Assembly: GCF_024814435.1 (NCBI RefSeq)
Contig: NZ_JANUXY010000005.1
Span: forward strand, 124,001-188,000
Length of the DNA: 64,000 nt
Direction: 5' to 3'
From: Staphylococcus americanisciuri
GTDB lineage: Bacteria > Bacillota > Bacilli > Staphylococcales > Staphylococcaceae
In this document: piece by piece, positions 27,940 through 37,120 of the stretch
Layout: each line of letters opens with the position of its first letter
Position numbering within the stretch: position 1 is the stretch's first letter
The notes under the pieces: model-generated
The model's database searches: none
What the model was told of the DNA's origin: nothing
Seen by the model: only the letters and a program-made list of their open reading frames with translations
Translations under genes and position numbers: made by a program

Positions 27940-29466
27940 TTATAACGCTTCTTCTACTTCATTTTTAATAGCTGTGACATGTGGACCGTATACAATTTGA
28001 ATACCATTCCCTTTTTGAATAATACCTCTTGATTCGGTCGCTTTTATTTTATTTTCATCTACCTGTGTAGCGTCTTTCAATGTTACACGTAATCGTGTGG
28101 CGCAACAATCGACAACTTCAATATTGTCCGCACCACCAAGACCTTCAATAATCATCTGTGCACGTTCACTTTTCGCAACCGTCTCCACCGCTGCTTCATC
28201 TTCACGTCCGGGTGTTTTAAAGTTAAATTTTGTGATTAAAAATCTGAAAATCACATAGTATAACGCGAACCATACGAGACCAATTGGAATAATCCATAAA
28301 TAGTTCGTCTTCGCTTGTCCTTGTAACACACCGAATAAGATAAAGTCAATAAATCCACCACTGAACGTTTGTCCAACAGTAATATTAAAAATATCCGCCA
28401 TCATAAATGCCAATCCATCCAATACTGCGTGTACAACATATAACAATGGCGCAACAAATAAGAAACTGAATTCAAGTGGTTCTGTGATACCTGTTAAAAA
28501 TGATGTTAATGCGGCAGATAACATCAAACCGCCGACAACCTTTTTCTTTTCAGGTTTTGCAGTATGATAAATCGCTAAAGCTGCCCCCAATAAACCAAAC
28601 ATCATTGTGATAAAACGTCCTGACATATAACGGGAAACACCTTCGTAATAATGTTGAACGTTCGGATCACCCAACTGCGCAAAGAAAATATTTTGCGTGC
28701 CTTGTACAAGCTTGCCGTTGATTTCTAATGAACCACCCAATGCTGTTTGCCAGAACGGTAAATAAAAAATATGATGCAAACCAAAAGGCCCCAGCATACG
28801 TAAAATAAAACCATAAACCAACGTACCGATAACACCTGTTTTATTGACTAAGCCACCTGCCCCGAAAATAACAGACTGCACTGCTGGCCAAACGAAAAAC
28901 ATCACGACGCCTAAAAAGATGGCAGCAAATGATGTAATAATTGGCACAAAACGTGAACCGCCGAAAAAACCGAGAAACTGTGGCAAACTTACTTTGTTAT
29001 ATTTATTATGCAAGACAGCTGTCAGAATCCCGACGATAATCCCACCAAACACACCTGTTTCAACTGTTTGAATCCCAAGTGCCATCCCTTGTCCAGCTTT
29101 GGCTAATTGATCGCTCGCTGCAAGGCTATCGGTAATCGTCAACATTGCATTCATCGTCGCATTCATAATTAAAAAGCCTAGCATAGAGGCAAGACCTGCT
29201 GTGCCTTTGTCACTTTTTGCCAAGCCTACTGCTACGCCAATCGCAAATAGCACTGGCAAGTTTTGAAAGACAATATTCCCTGCTGCGCTCATCAACACAA
29301 AAATATGTTGCAAGAACGGTATATCTAATACTGGATAAGCTTTGATAGTATTCGGATTGCTTAATGCACCACCGATACCTAATAACAGACCTGCTGCTGG
29401 CAAGATTGTGATAGGTAACATAAACGACTTCCCAAATTGTTGTGCTTTGTCGAAAACCTTACTCAT
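27940..29466 (-). CDS. PTS EIICB transporter, glucose/N-acetylhexosamine family
   Basis: Membrane EIIC domain (about residues 1-400) followed by an EIIB domain whose phosphorylated cysteine lies in EVVDCCATRLRVTL near residue 455. At 508 residues it has no EIIA domain and must borrow a soluble EIIA-Glc. The active-site TGITEPLEFSFLF motif of the Glc/GlcNAc EIIC family is present. It is co-transcribed with nanE and nagB, so ManNAc (or GlcNAc) is the likely substrate, imported as the 6-phosphate. Confidence 0.85.
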   Translation of the reverse strand: MSKVFDKAQQFGKSFMLPITILPAAGLLLGIGGALSNPNTIKAYPVLDIPFLQHIFVLMSAAGNIVFQNLPVLFAIGVAVGLAKSDKGTAGLASMLGFLIMNATMNAMLTITDSLAASDQLAKAGQGMALGIQTVETGVFGGIIVGILTAVLHNKYNKVSLPQFLGFFGGSRFVPIITSFAAIFLGVVMFFVWPAVQSVIFGAGGLVNKTGVIGTLVYGFILRMLGPFGLHHIFYLPFWQTALGGSLEINGKLVQGTQNIFFAQLGDPNVQHYYEGVSRYMSGRFITMMFGLLGAALAIYHTAKPEKKKVVGGLMLSAALTSFLTGITEPLEFSFLFVAPLLYVVHAVLDGLAFMMADIFNITVGQTFSGGFIDFILFGVLQGQAKTNYLWIIPIGLVWFALYYVIFRFLITKFNFKTPGREDEAAVETVAKSERAQMIIEGLGGADNIEVVDCCATRLRVTLKDATQVDENKIKATESRGIIQKGNGIQIVYGPHVTAIKNEVEEAL

Positions 29467-29540
29467 ACTGCTTCACCAACCTTTTCTCTTAGTTATCATC
29501 TTAAATATACCACTCTGCAATTTTTTCTCAATATAATACG

Positions 29541-29569
29541 TTGAATTGGAATTTCTTTTCAAATATACT
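29541..29569 (+). promoter_or_regulatory. Promoter of rpiR with overlapping dyad
   Basis: -35 TTGAAT (29541-29546), 17-base spacer, -10 TATACT (29564-29569). A TTGAA-N12-TTCAA inverted repeat spans the spacer and is a candidate site for autoregulation by the RpiR protein. Confidence 0.55.
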
Positions 29570-29589
29570 GATAAAAAAGGAGAAATCAG

Positions 29590-30399
29590 ATGAAACTTGA
29601 AAATCGCATTCAAAAATGTCGTCATACATTGACGAAAGCAGACCAAAAAATTGCCGATTACATATTGAACCTCCAAGACAATACAGATATTGGTGCTATT
29701 CATACCATCGCCATGGCTGTCGACGTATCACCGTCCAGCATTACCCGCTTTGTCTACAAGCTGGGGTATGACAGCTTTCAATCATTTCGCTTTGCTGTCC
29801 TTCATGAACTGCAAACGGAAAAAATTGATAACAGTCCGTCTATCCAAGTACTACATCAGCATTACATGTCTATTTTGAACCACACAGGGGAGTTTATTGT
29901 AGAAGATGATTTGATGTACTTAGTAAAAGCTATTCAGCAAAGTGAAAAAGTGATTTTTATCGGTATTGGCAGCTCTGGTTTAAGCGCACAAGAACTATAC
30001 TTTCGCACGGCACGGATGGGATTTAATACTATTGCAATTACCGATGCACACCTTATGTCGATTATTGGACAAATGTGCAATGATCAAACAACGATTATTG
30101 CGCTGACAAACAGTGGTGCCACGAAAGAAATTATTGCGAGTATTGCGCATGGACGGGCAAGTGGTGCCAAAGTGATTGCATTGTCACACTTTGAAACAAA
30201 GGCGTTAACCCGCCACTGCACACGGATTATTACAACCGCTGATAAACGTCACGCACACGATGCTTATTTTATTAATAGTCAACTTTCCAATCAATTTATT
30301 ATCGACCTCGTCAGCTATCATTTGTTACAGGATCCGACTTGTCTGGAACATTACTCGAGTAGCTATCAAGAGTTACTATCAAAACATAGCGATGCTTGA
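29590..30399 (+). CDS. RpiR/MurR-family transcriptional regulator
   Basis: 269 residues: an N-terminal helix-turn-helix (GAIHTIAMAVDVSPSSITRFVYKLGYDSFQSFRFAV, about residues 36-72) and a C-terminal SIS sugar-phosphate-binding domain (VIFIGIGSSGLSAQELYFR, IIALTNSGATKEIIA). Such proteins sense phosphosugars. It diverges from the PTS-nanE-nagB operon across about 120 bases and is its likely regulator, with ManNAc-6-P or GlcNAc-6-P as plausible effector. A GGAG site precedes the start. Confidence 0.88.
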   Translation: MKLENRIQKCRHTLTKADQKIADYILNLQDNTDIGAIHTIAMAVDVSPSSITRFVYKLGYDSFQSFRFAVLHELQTEKIDNSPSIQVLHQHYMSILNHTGEFIVEDDLMYLVKAIQQSEKVIFIGIGSSGLSAQELYFRTARMGFNTIAITDAHLMSIIGQMCNDQTTIIALTNSGATKEIIASIAHGRASGAKVIALSHFETKALTRHCTRIITTADKRHAHDAYFINSQLSNQFIIDLVSYHLLQDPTCLEHYSSSYQELLSKHSDA

Positions 30400-30503
30400 A
30401 GAACTATAAAAATTTTGCTGATTTTACGCAATAAAGTGAGCAGAGGTGTAGGCAATCGAGTGGCTTTTTAGTAAAATAAATAGATAAACATATGAGGAAG
30501 GCA

Positions 30504-30872
30504 GTGAAAGTTTTGCAATCGATTACACAAGAAGCCGTTCAATCGTTACTCAATCAATTTGCAAATACGCCTGTCTACTTACACGTTGAAACAACAAACG
30601 GTGCTTATGCGAACCATTTTGACCAACGTGTTTTTAATGCAGGAACGTTTTTGCGCAATATTCAAGTGACTTATCAACACGCGCAACTTAAAGGCGGGGA
30701 TAAAGACCCTTTTCGTGTTGGTCTCAAATTGGATAATCATGGTTGGGTCTATGTTCAAGGCTTAACACATTATGAAGTGAACGATAATGATGAATTATTA
30801 CTTGCTGGTTTTAACTATGATGGTCAGTTAGCTGCAGCACTTGAAATTAGCCATCGACCATTTGAAACATAA
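30504..30872 (+). CDS. yojF: YojF family protein (DUF1806), bacillithiol-linked
   Basis: 122 residues; the family pairs with BshB2 in bacilli and staphylococci. Conserved parts are QSLLNQFANTPVYLHVETTNGAY, NAGTFLRNIQVTY, and FRVGLKLDNHGWVYVQGLTHYE. An in-frame ATG four codons upstream (30492) contains the AGGAAGG ribosome site itself, so translation most likely starts at this GTG. It is 18 bases from bshB2. The biochemical role is not settled; support for bacillithiol synthesis is inferred from the pairing. Confidence 0.85.
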   Translation: MKVLQSITQEAVQSLLNQFANTPVYLHVETTNGAYANHFDQRVFNAGTFLRNIQVTYQHAQLKGGDKDPFRVGLKLDNHGWVYVQGLTHYEVNDNDELLLAGFNYDGQLAAALEISHRPFET

Positions 30873-30890
30873 TAAGGGAGTTGAAATTTT

Positions 30891-31568
30891 ATGACATCTG
30901 AAAAACATATTTTGGTCATCTTTCCACACCCTGACGACGAGACTTTCTCTTCAGCAGGTACACTGGCACGCTTTGCAGATGAAGGTGTTCCTGTAACTTA
31001 TGCTTGCTTAACGCTCGGACAAATGGGAAGAAACCTAGGCAATCCCCCTTTTGCGACACGTGAATCACTGCCAACAATACGTGAACGTGAACTGGAACAA
31101 GCAGCAAAAGAAATTGGCATTACAGACTTACGTAAAATGGGCTTGCGTGATAAAACGGTAGAGTTTGAACCACATGATGAGATGGATGCGATGGTACAAT
31201 CACTTATTGAAGAAACGCAACCAACAACGATTATTTCGTTTTATCCCGGATATGCCGTCCATCCAGACCATGAAGCTACAGCAGAAGCAGTCGTGCGTAC
31301 TGTTGGGCGTATGCCTGAAGTAGAACGTCCGAAACTATGGCTTGTTGCATTCAGTAACGATGCGATTGAAGCGCTCGGCAAACCAGATATTGTGAACGAC
31401 ATTTCTGCATATCGACAACATAAGTTGCGTGCATTTGAGGCACATGCGTCACAAACAGGACCATTCCTCGAACAGTTGGCCAACCCTCAAGCAAATGCAC
31501 CTGGCGCGCCAAAAGAAGCTGCAACATTTTTAACAACTGAGACTTATTGGACGTATCGTTTTGAATAA
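30891..31568 (+). CDS. bshB2: Bacillithiol biosynthesis deacetylase BshB2
   Basis: A LmbE/PIG-L-family zinc deacetylase that converts GlcNAc-malate to GlcN-malate, the second step of bacillithiol synthesis. The metal-binding PHPDDE motif lies at about residues 12-17 and the second metal and catalytic site at HPDHEATAEAV (about 123). Length 225 is normal. It forms an operon with yojF; folE2 follows 47 bases later with a weak hairpin (cacag/ctgtg) between. Confidence 0.92.
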   Translation: MTSEKHILVIFPHPDDETFSSAGTLARFADEGVPVTYACLTLGQMGRNLGNPPFATRESLPTIRERELEQAAKEIGITDLRKMGLRDKTVEFEPHDEMDAMVQSLIEETQPTTIISFYPGYAVHPDHEATAEAVVRTVGRMPEVERPKLWLVAFSNDAIEALGKPDIVNDISAYRQHKLRAFEAHASQTGPFLEQLANPQANAPGAPKEAATFLTTETYWTYRFE

Positions 31569-31615
31569 ATTGCACAGTATTTTAAAGTGCTGTGACATTT
31601 TAGTGGAGGAATAAC

Positions 31616-32497
31616 ATGACTGAATTTGATTTATCAACCCGTGAAGGTCGTTGGAAACATTTTGGTTCGGTGGATCCAATTGAAGGAACAAAGCCAACAA
31701 TAAAAGATGAAATGACAGACCTTCAAAGTACCCATAAAAACTTTTTGTTTGAAATTGAACAAGTAGGTATTAAGAATCTCGTTTATCCCGTGTGGATTGA
31801 TAACTTTCAAACTGCTGGTAATTTCAGCTTCTCAACAAGCTTGAACCAAGACGAAAAAGGCATCAACATGAGTCGTATTTTAGAAGCCGTTGAATCAGAA
31901 TACGATAACGGGATTCGCTTAGAATTTGATGCGCTTACAAAGCTCTTACATACACTTAAAACACGTATGCATCAACATAGTGCAGCTATTGATGTACAAG
32001 GTAAATGGTTTTTCAATCGTCTCAGCCCTGTCACAGGTATCAAAGCTGTTGGACATGCTGATGTTACATATGGTTTGGCTGTTCATGATAATGACCTTAC
32101 ACGAAAAACATTAACATTAACAGCTGCCGTGACAACACTTTGTCCATGTTCAAAAGAAATCAGTGAATATTCTGCTCATAACCAACGTGGTATTATCACT
32201 GTAAAAGCTTATATCGACAAAGAGGCAACACTGCCGTCAGACTACAAGGATGTCTTATTGGATGCAATGGAAGCAAATGCAAGTTCTATGCTGTATCCTA
32301 TTTTAAAAAGACCAGATGAAAAACGTGTGACAGAACGCGCATATGAGAATCCTCGTTTCGTTGAAGATCTCATTCGTTTAATTGCTGCAGATCTTGTTGA
32401 AGTGTCATGGATAACAGGATTTGACATTGAATGTCGTAACGAAGAATCCATTCATCAACATGATGCGTTTGCAAAATTAACGTATCGTCAACCGTAA
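31616..32497 (+). CDS. folE2: GTP cyclohydrolase, FolE2 type
   Basis: Makes 7,8-dihydroneopterin triphosphate from GTP for folate synthesis. The 293-residue sequence has the IB-type metal cysteine motif [18 protein letters not shown] (about residue 177) and the ARTIFICIAL-free core blocks [19 protein letters not shown] and [13 protein letters not shown] expected of FolE2 rather than FolE. It has a GGAGG site. From memory, the same gene lies at this place in S. aureus. Confidence 0.92.
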   Translation: MTEFDLSTREGRWKHFGSVDPIEGTKPTIKDEMTDLQSTHKNFLFEIEQVGIKNLVYPVWIDNFQTAGNFSFSTSLNQDEKGINMSRILEAVESEYDNGIRLEFDALTKLLHTLKTRMHQHSAAIDVQGKWFFNRLSPVTGIKAVGHADVTYGLAVHDNDLTRKTLTLTAAVTTLCPCSKEISEYSAHNQRGIITVKAYIDKEATLPSDYKDVLLDAMEANASSMLYPILKRPDEKRVTERAYENPRFVEDLIRLIAADLVEVSWITGFDIECRNEESIHQHDAFAKLTYRQP

Positions 32498-32568
32498 TAA
32501 AAATAGGCTCACCTCATTCACTTAGTAGTAGTGTACCTCTTGATATTAGAATGATATTTAATTTACTT

Positions 32569-32597
32569 TTGCACAATATTGATTGTCGTGCTATAAT
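32569..32597 (+). promoter_or_regulatory. Promoter of the Fst-type antitoxin RNA
   Basis: -35 TTGCAC (32569-32574), exactly 17 bases, -10 TATAAT (32592-32597). The predicted transcription start is at about 32604, one base before a 16-base direct repeat shared with the toxin start. Confidence 0.75.
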
Positions 32598-32603
32598 AGA
32601 CTT

Positions 32604-32666
32604 ACAAGAATTTCTTGCATACGCACACTAAACCCCTCACTATTGGTGGTAGTGAGGGGTTTTTTG
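32604..32666 (+). ncRNA. Antisense antitoxin RNA of the Fst-family type I system
   Basis: A short (about 63-nucleotide) RNA that starts with the repeat caagaatttcttgcat (32605-32620) and ends at the shared terminator. The same 16 bases recur at 32771-32786 over the toxin start codon, so the RNA can pair with the toxin mRNA both at its translation start and at its 3' end. This is the layout of RNA II in pAD1 par. Ends are predicted from promoter and hairpin. Confidence 0.7.
32631..32666. terminator. Bidirectional terminator shared by toxin mRNA and antitoxin RNA
   Basis: aacccctcacta (32631-32642) pairs with tagtgaggggtt (32650-32661), followed by T-runs. Convergent transcripts both end here. 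Confidence 0.8.
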
Positions 32667-32693
32667 ACGTGCTGGCTCATGTCACCTACTTGT

Positions 32694-32786
32694 TTAGTTA
32701 TTGCGGTTACGTAGCCAGTGCGTAAACAGCGCAATAACGCAGCCACTTACTATCGTAGCCACTACATGTGCAAGAATTTCTTGCAT
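32694..32786 (-). CDS. Fst/Ldr-family type I toxin peptide
   Basis: A 30-residue membrane peptide reading MQEILAHVVATIVSGCVIAL followed by FTHWLRNRNN: one hydrophobic helix then a tryptophan and a basic, asparagine-rich tail, as in staphylococcal Fst-type toxins. The ribosome site AGGAGGTG is ideal. Upstream is a 5' stem-loop (cacct/aggtg) that could mask it. It is expected to insert in the cell's own membrane when antitoxin RNA decays. Promoter, antisense RNA and terminator are all in place, so the locus looks functional. Confidence 0.8.
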   Translation of the reverse strand: MQEILAHVVATIVSGCVIALFTHWLRNRNN

Positions 32787-32840
32787 ATCGCAACACCTCC
32801 TCTATGCCAAATTGACACCTGAGTTAAAGGTGACCCCTTG

Positions 32841-32869
32841 ATAATATCACTCGATCCATTTTATGTCAT
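32841..32869 (-). promoter_or_regulatory. Promoter of the Fst-type toxin mRNA
   Basis: Read on the minus strand: -35 ATGACA (32869-32864), 17-base spacer, -10 TATTAT (32846-32841). Start near 32834 gives an mRNA of about 200 nucleotides to the shared terminator, matching the classic RNA I size. Confidence 0.65.
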
Positions 32870-33012
32870 ATCGTGATTCATCAAGTTTTTATGCTGTTTT
32901 TTATACCATTTTTGGAATACTGTAAAACTGTATTGATATATTTATATGTGCTTTTCACCTATCGAGATAATACACTATACATAACAAATAACTCAATGTT
33001 CTCATGCAGCCC

Positions 33013-33128
33013 AGGATGGGACATTAACAGAAAACACTATCCAAAATAAGAAAATGTTATGAAAGGCAGTAGCTGACTGGACAGAACAATGGAATCTTTT
33101 TAGCAAATGTGATTCCTATCCCACTCCT
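33013..33128 (-). repeat. Intergenic repeat unit (copy 3, reverse orientation)
   Basis: Contains ggcagtagctgactgg and ggaatctttttagcaaatgtgattcctatcccactcc, the reverse-oriented counterpart of the unit at 4431-4650. It is internally degraded. Confidence 0.55.
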
Positions 33129-33149
33129 TTCATTGATAACTTACTTGCC

Positions 33150-33222
33150 ATCATTATTTTGATGGTTACGTAGCCAGAAATGCCCTCACTTATTATGGTA
33201 TCGCTCATAATGAACTCGATTC
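33150..33222 (-). pseudogene. Decayed copy of the Fst-type toxin
   Basis: The minus strand keeps the toxin's tail, HFWLRNHQNNDGK-stop (compare THWLRNRNN), and an ATAATAAGTGAGGG stretch matching the helix codons. A deletion and frameshift remove the middle, and no start with ribosome site remains. Confidence 0.5.
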
Positions 33223-33333
33223 CCACCTTTATCAAGTTTTTATAATATTAACTCACCATTTCTTCAGCTTTATCATAATTTCTCTCTAATTATAGCGTTG
33301 CAAATTACAATGTATATCATCAATCTAAACGTC

Positions 33334-33370
33334 AAACACCATCTCCCATAAAATATGAGTAGATGGTGTC
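33334..33370. terminator. Terminator of the glucuronide operon
   Basis: acaccatct (33336-33344) pairs with agatggtgt (33361-33369), directly after the uidA stop. Confidence 0.8.
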
Positions 33371-33382
33371 ATAACGATAGGG

Positions 33383-35197
33383 TTACTTATTATTATTTTG
33401 TGTTTTGTAATTAAAATCCGGAATTGCATGCCAGCGTTCTTTGAAATAATGTGCAATCATTTTAGGTTTACGATCACGCGTGAAAATACCTTTTTTATTA
33501 CCTTGAGCACGGAAAATACCATTACTTGTTTCAAAATCTGCAAAGTTCCATGTCTGTTCGCCTACAAAGTTAGGATATTGATCAACGACCTCATGGTTAG
33601 CTTGGTAATAAGCCAATTGATACTCTTCAGTAAATAGTTGGTTGTCAATCGCATGAAAACCTGCAACTGTGTCTGCACCGTACTCGGTAAACATAATTGG
33701 TTTACCTGGCTGACGCTTTGTCCAAGTGTCTAGTTCTTTAGCTAATGCTGCTTTTGCCGCCTCTAAATCACCCGTTTGCGTATACCAACCATAATAACGA
33801 TTCAAGCAAATAACATCAATAAGGTCTTGAACTTCACATGAATCTGGTTGTGCCGTCAATATTGTTACAATCGTTACTGGGCGATGTTGTGGATCCAAGT
33901 CTTTTGCTAATTGTACAAGCGGTGCAAAGTATTCTTTTGCACCTGGTGCATTAGATTCTGGCTCATTAGCAATTGACCACATCACAACGCATGCATGATT
34001 TTTATCTCGTTGAATCAATCCTTCAATGACGTCGCGATGCGCTTGATGCGTTTTCAAGCCTTTCCAAGTATCGTTATCACTAACCCCACCTAATGTTGCC
34101 ATAAAGTTTAAATGTAACCCTACTGCTGTTGTTTCATCAATCACAACGATTCCTTGCTCATCGGCTAAACGCATCATTTCTTCTGAATATGGATAATGTG
34201 ATGTTCTAAATGAGTTCGCACCAATCCATTTCATCAAGTTGATATCTAACACATTCGATACTTGATTTAGACCACGTCCATTGTAGTATGTATCTTCATG
34301 TTTCCCGAAGCCTTTAAAATAAAATGGCTCTCCGTTGATTAAAAACTGCCCATCTTTCACTTCCACAGAACGAATACCAAATCGCTCTGTATAAACGTCT
34401 ACTAATGTTTCATGATGGTATAATTCAACTTTTAACTGATACAAATAAGCATTCATCGGCTGCCATAAATGTGGCTTATCAATATGAATCTCACCTGATT
34501 GTTCTTCTGCCTGTGCTACTATCTGTCCTTCATCATCTAACAATGAAACAACAATGCGATCAATTTGTTGTGCTTGATCTACTACATCTACCTCATAATG
34601 TACATCACTTGTACCATCTGCATGAACTTTTGGAACAACACGGATATCTTGTGTGAAACTTTCAGGTGTTGTATAGATTTTCACAGGACGATGTAATCCT
34701 GCATAGTTAAAGAAGTCAAAGTTTGGCGTATTTTTTAGCACCGTCTTACCATTACGTTCCACTTCTTCAAAATTTCCTACTGGTAACGTTTCATACGTTA
34801 AAATATTGTTAACTCGAACCGTCAGCCGATGCGTGCCGACACATAAATCAGTCATCTCAACTTCAAACGGTAAAAAGCCACCCGTATGCGCCACAACTTC
34901 TGTCCCATCAACATAAACTGTTGCATGATGCGTTGCTGAACCAAAACGTAAGACAATACGTTCATCCTTGATATGACGAGGAATAACAAATGTCCTCTCA
35001 TACCAAACATCACCTACATGTTGACGAATTTCTTGTGTCACACCTTGATCATTAAATGAACCTGGTACTGCCATTACTTGCTCTGTCTCCAAAGGAAGCT
35101 TAGGATCTACTACATCGTCTCTCTGTGCAAGCTTAAACTTCCATATCCCCGACAAGTCAATCACTTGTCGGGACTCTGTATTAATTGGATATAACAT
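33383..35197 (-). CDS. uidA: Beta-glucuronidase (GH2)
   Basis: Hydrolyses beta-D-glucuronides to glucuronate and aglycone in the cytosol (no signal peptide). 604 residues. The sugar-binding, immunoglobulin-like and TIM-barrel domains are in normal order. The acid/base glutamate is in MWSIANEPE and the nucleophile in MFTEYGAD; the [13 protein letters not shown] glucuronate-recognition loop is present. It strongly resembles the Staphylococcus beta-glucuronidase used as the GUSPlus reporter, as I remember its sequence. The start follows GGAGTT; the longer frame adds 18 residues overlapping nothing useful. It is last gene of the operon. Confidence 0.97.
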   Translation of the reverse strand: MLYPINTESRQVIDLSGIWKFKLAQRDDVVDPKLPLETEQVMAVPGSFNDQGVTQEIRQHVGDVWYERTFVIPRHIKDERIVLRFGSATHHATVYVDGTEVVAHTGGFLPFEVEMTDLCVGTHRLTVRVNNILTYETLPVGNFEEVERNGKTVLKNTPNFDFFNYAGLHRPVKIYTTPESFTQDIRVVPKVHADGTSDVHYEVDVVDQAQQIDRIVVSLLDDEGQIVAQAEEQSGEIHIDKPHLWQPMNAYLYQLKVELYHHETLVDVYTERFGIRSVEVKDGQFLINGEPFYFKGFGKHEDTYYNGRGLNQVSNVLDINLMKWIGANSFRTSHYPYSEEMMRLADEQGIVVIDETTAVGLHLNFMATLGGVSDNDTWKGLKTHQAHRDVIEGLIQRDKNHACVVMWSIANEPESNAPGAKEYFAPLVQLAKDLDPQHRPVTIVTILTAQPDSCEVQDLIDVICLNRYYGWYTQTGDLEAAKAALAKELDTWTKRQPGKPIMFTEYGADTVAGFHAIDNQLFTEEYQLAYYQANHEVVDQYPNFVGEQTWNFADFETSNGIFRAQGNKKGIFTRDRKPKMIAHYFKERWHAIPDFNYKTQNNNK

Positions 35198-35216
35198 TGG
35201 ATAACTCCTCTCTACG

Positions 35217-36062
35217 TTAAACGCCAGAATAAGCGTTAAATCCACCATCAACAGGTAACACTACGCCATTGATAAAACTTGAACATTTTGAATCAATCAA
35301 GAATAATAATGCACCAATCAATTCTTCTGGTTTACCAAAGCGTTCCATTGGTGTCGCTGTTAAGATTTTTTCTGAACGTGCTGTAAAGCTACCGTCTTCA
35401 TTCAACAATAATTTTTCATTTTGTGCTGTAATCAAAAATCCAGGTGCAATCGCATTTACACGAATATTAGTTTTTGAGAAGTATACACTCAGCCATTGCG
35501 TAAAGTTACTCACTGCAGATTTTGCACCGCTATATGCAGGAATTTTAGTAAGTGGCGTAAAAGCGTTCATAGACGAAATATTAATAATTGCTGCGTCTTC
35601 TTTATCAACCATATCTGCACCGAAAACCTGTGATGGAATGAATGTACCTAAGAAGTTCAAGTCCATCACAAAGCCAACACTTTTAGCATCTAAGTCGAAA
35701 AATGTTTTAGTGTCACTTTTACCATTAACATCATATCGTTCATCATCTGTCGTTCCTCTTGGTGCGTTACCACCCGCACCATTTACTAAGATGTCTACTG
35801 TGCCAAATGTATCATGAACTTCTGCTCTCACACGTTCCATTTCATCTTTATTCGTAACATCACCTAAGAAAAAGCTTGCTTGTCCACCAAATGATGTAAT
35901 CTCATCTATCAGTTCTTTTGAATCATCTTTAATACCAACCATTGCTACCTTGGCACCACATTGTGCAAGTGCTTTTGACATCTCACTACCAATAACACCT
36001 GTACCTCCTGTGATAACTGCCACTTTATTTTTTAAATTAATTTGAAAAGGTAAATTCATCAT
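35217..36062 (-). CDS. uxuB: SDR-type D-fructuronate reductase (mannonate oxidoreductase)
   Basis: Reduces D-fructuronate to D-mannonate with NAD(P)H. Classical short-chain dehydrogenase features: [15 protein letters not shown] (dinucleotide loop), NGAGGN, catalytic serine then YSGAKSAV (Tyr-x-x-x-Lys), and a C-terminal [16 protein letters not shown]. About 281 residues. AGGAG lies 6 bases before the chosen ATG (two upstream codons are too close). Position between uxuA and uidA and similarity to Bacillus YjmF-type proteins support the substrate. It is a different family from E. coli UxuB. Confidence 0.85.
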   Translation of the reverse strand: MMNLPFQINLKNKVAVITGGTGVIGSEMSKALAQCGAKVAMVGIKDDSKELIDEITSFGGQASFFLGDVTNKDEMERVRAEVHDTFGTVDILVNGAGGNAPRGTTDDERYDVNGKSDTKTFFDLDAKSVGFVMDLNFLGTFIPSQVFGADMVDKEDAAIINISSMNAFTPLTKIPAYSGAKSAVSNFTQWLSVYFSKTNIRVNAIAPGFLITAQNEKLLLNEDGSFTARSEKILTATPMERFGKPEELIGALLFLIDSKCSSFINGVVLPVDGGFNAYSGV

Positions 36063-36071
36063 TGCCATCTC

Positions 36072-37118
36072 CTATTTGTTAGATTTACATACCGCTTCGT
36101 ATAGACCGTTCAAGTACGTTGCACCGAGTGCACGATCATATAAGCCGTAACCAGGTTTACCTGTTTCGCCCCAAATCATTCGTCCATGATCCGGACGAAT
36201 TGGACCTTCGTAACCGAATTGATGCATCGCTTTAACAACTTCATACATATCAATAGAGCCTTTTTCAGATAAATGTGCTGACTCTTGGAATGACTTGTCT
36301 CCAATCAGTTTGACATTTCGGGCATGAACAAAATGTACGCGACCTTTGTCTCCAAAATATTGCAACATATCTACAAAATCATTGTTACGATCTGCACCTA
36401 ATGAACCAGAACACATCGTTAAACCATTACTCTTAGAATCATAAAGATTAATGAAACGCTCGAGATTTTCTTTCGATGTGATAATACGTGGTAGACCAAA
36501 AATATTCCATGGTGGATCATCCGGATGAATGGCCATTAACACATCTTCTTCTTCAGCAACTGGAATAACCTTTTGAATGAAGTAATTCAAGTTTTCCCAT
36601 AGTTTTTCTTCATCAATTTTGGCATAATCGTCAAACAATTGTTTCATGTCTTCTTTCGTATAACTAGCATCCCATCCTGGCAATGCTAATTCTCCACTCA
36701 ACGGGTTCATCTTGGCAATGTCATTCTCATCATAGATTAAACATGTTGAACCATCTTCCAAACGATAATCTAATTGTGAACGCGTCCAGTCAAATACAGG
36801 CATGAAGTTATAGCACACTGTTTTGATACCTGCCTGACCGAGGTTGCGCAATGTTTGGCAGTAATTGTCAATTAATTGGTCACGTGATGGTTTACCCAAT
36901 TTAATATCTTCGTGTACTGGCACACTTTCGATAACTGATAATTCTAATCCTGCCGCTTCAATTTCTTCCTTAAGTGCCGTGATTTTTTCCATCGGCCAAA
37001 CTTCCCCTACAGGTACATCGTAAATGGCACTTACGATTCCTTTCATACCTGGAATTTGGCGAATATATTCTAGACTGATCGGATCATCCTTACCGTACCA
37101 TCTAAATGTCATTTTCAT
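36072..37118 (-). CDS. uxuA: Mannonate dehydratase
   Basis: Dehydrates D-mannonate to 2-keto-3-deoxygluconate. The 348-residue TIM-barrel sequence starts [29 protein letters not shown], with the metal-site blocks [24 protein letters not shown] and [19 protein letters not shown] precedes the ATG; an upstream in-frame start lies inside uxaC and is unlikely. It follows uxaC by 2 bases. Confidence 0.96.
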   Translation of the reverse strand: MKMTFRWYGKDDPISLEYIRQIPGMKGIVSAIYDVPVGEVWPMEKITALKEEIEAAGLELSVIESVPVHEDIKLGKPSRDQLIDNYCQTLRNLGQAGIKTVCYNFMPVFDWTRSQLDYRLEDGSTCLIYDENDIAKMNPLSGELALPGWDASYTKEDMKQLFDDYAKIDEEKLWENLNYFIQKVIPVAEEEDVLMAIHPDDPPWNIFGLPRIITSKENLERFINLYDSKSNGLTMCSGSLGADRNNDFVDMLQYFGDKGRVHFVHARNVKLIGDKSFQESAHLSEKGSIDMYEVVKAMHQFGYEGPIRPDHGRMIWGETGKPGYGLYDRALGATYLNGLYEAVCKSNK

Positions 37119-37120
37119 TG

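Noticed and set aside
31571-31600. Hairpin between bshB2 and folE2 as terminator or metal-responsive site
   Set aside because: The stem is only 5-6 pairs without a T-run, and no Zur-like consensus could be made out.
32498-33382. Possible CRISPR or phage attachment site in the gene-poor interval before uidA
   Set aside because: The only exact direct repeat is the 16-base pair explained by the Fst toxin-antitoxin design; no integrase or spacer array is near.
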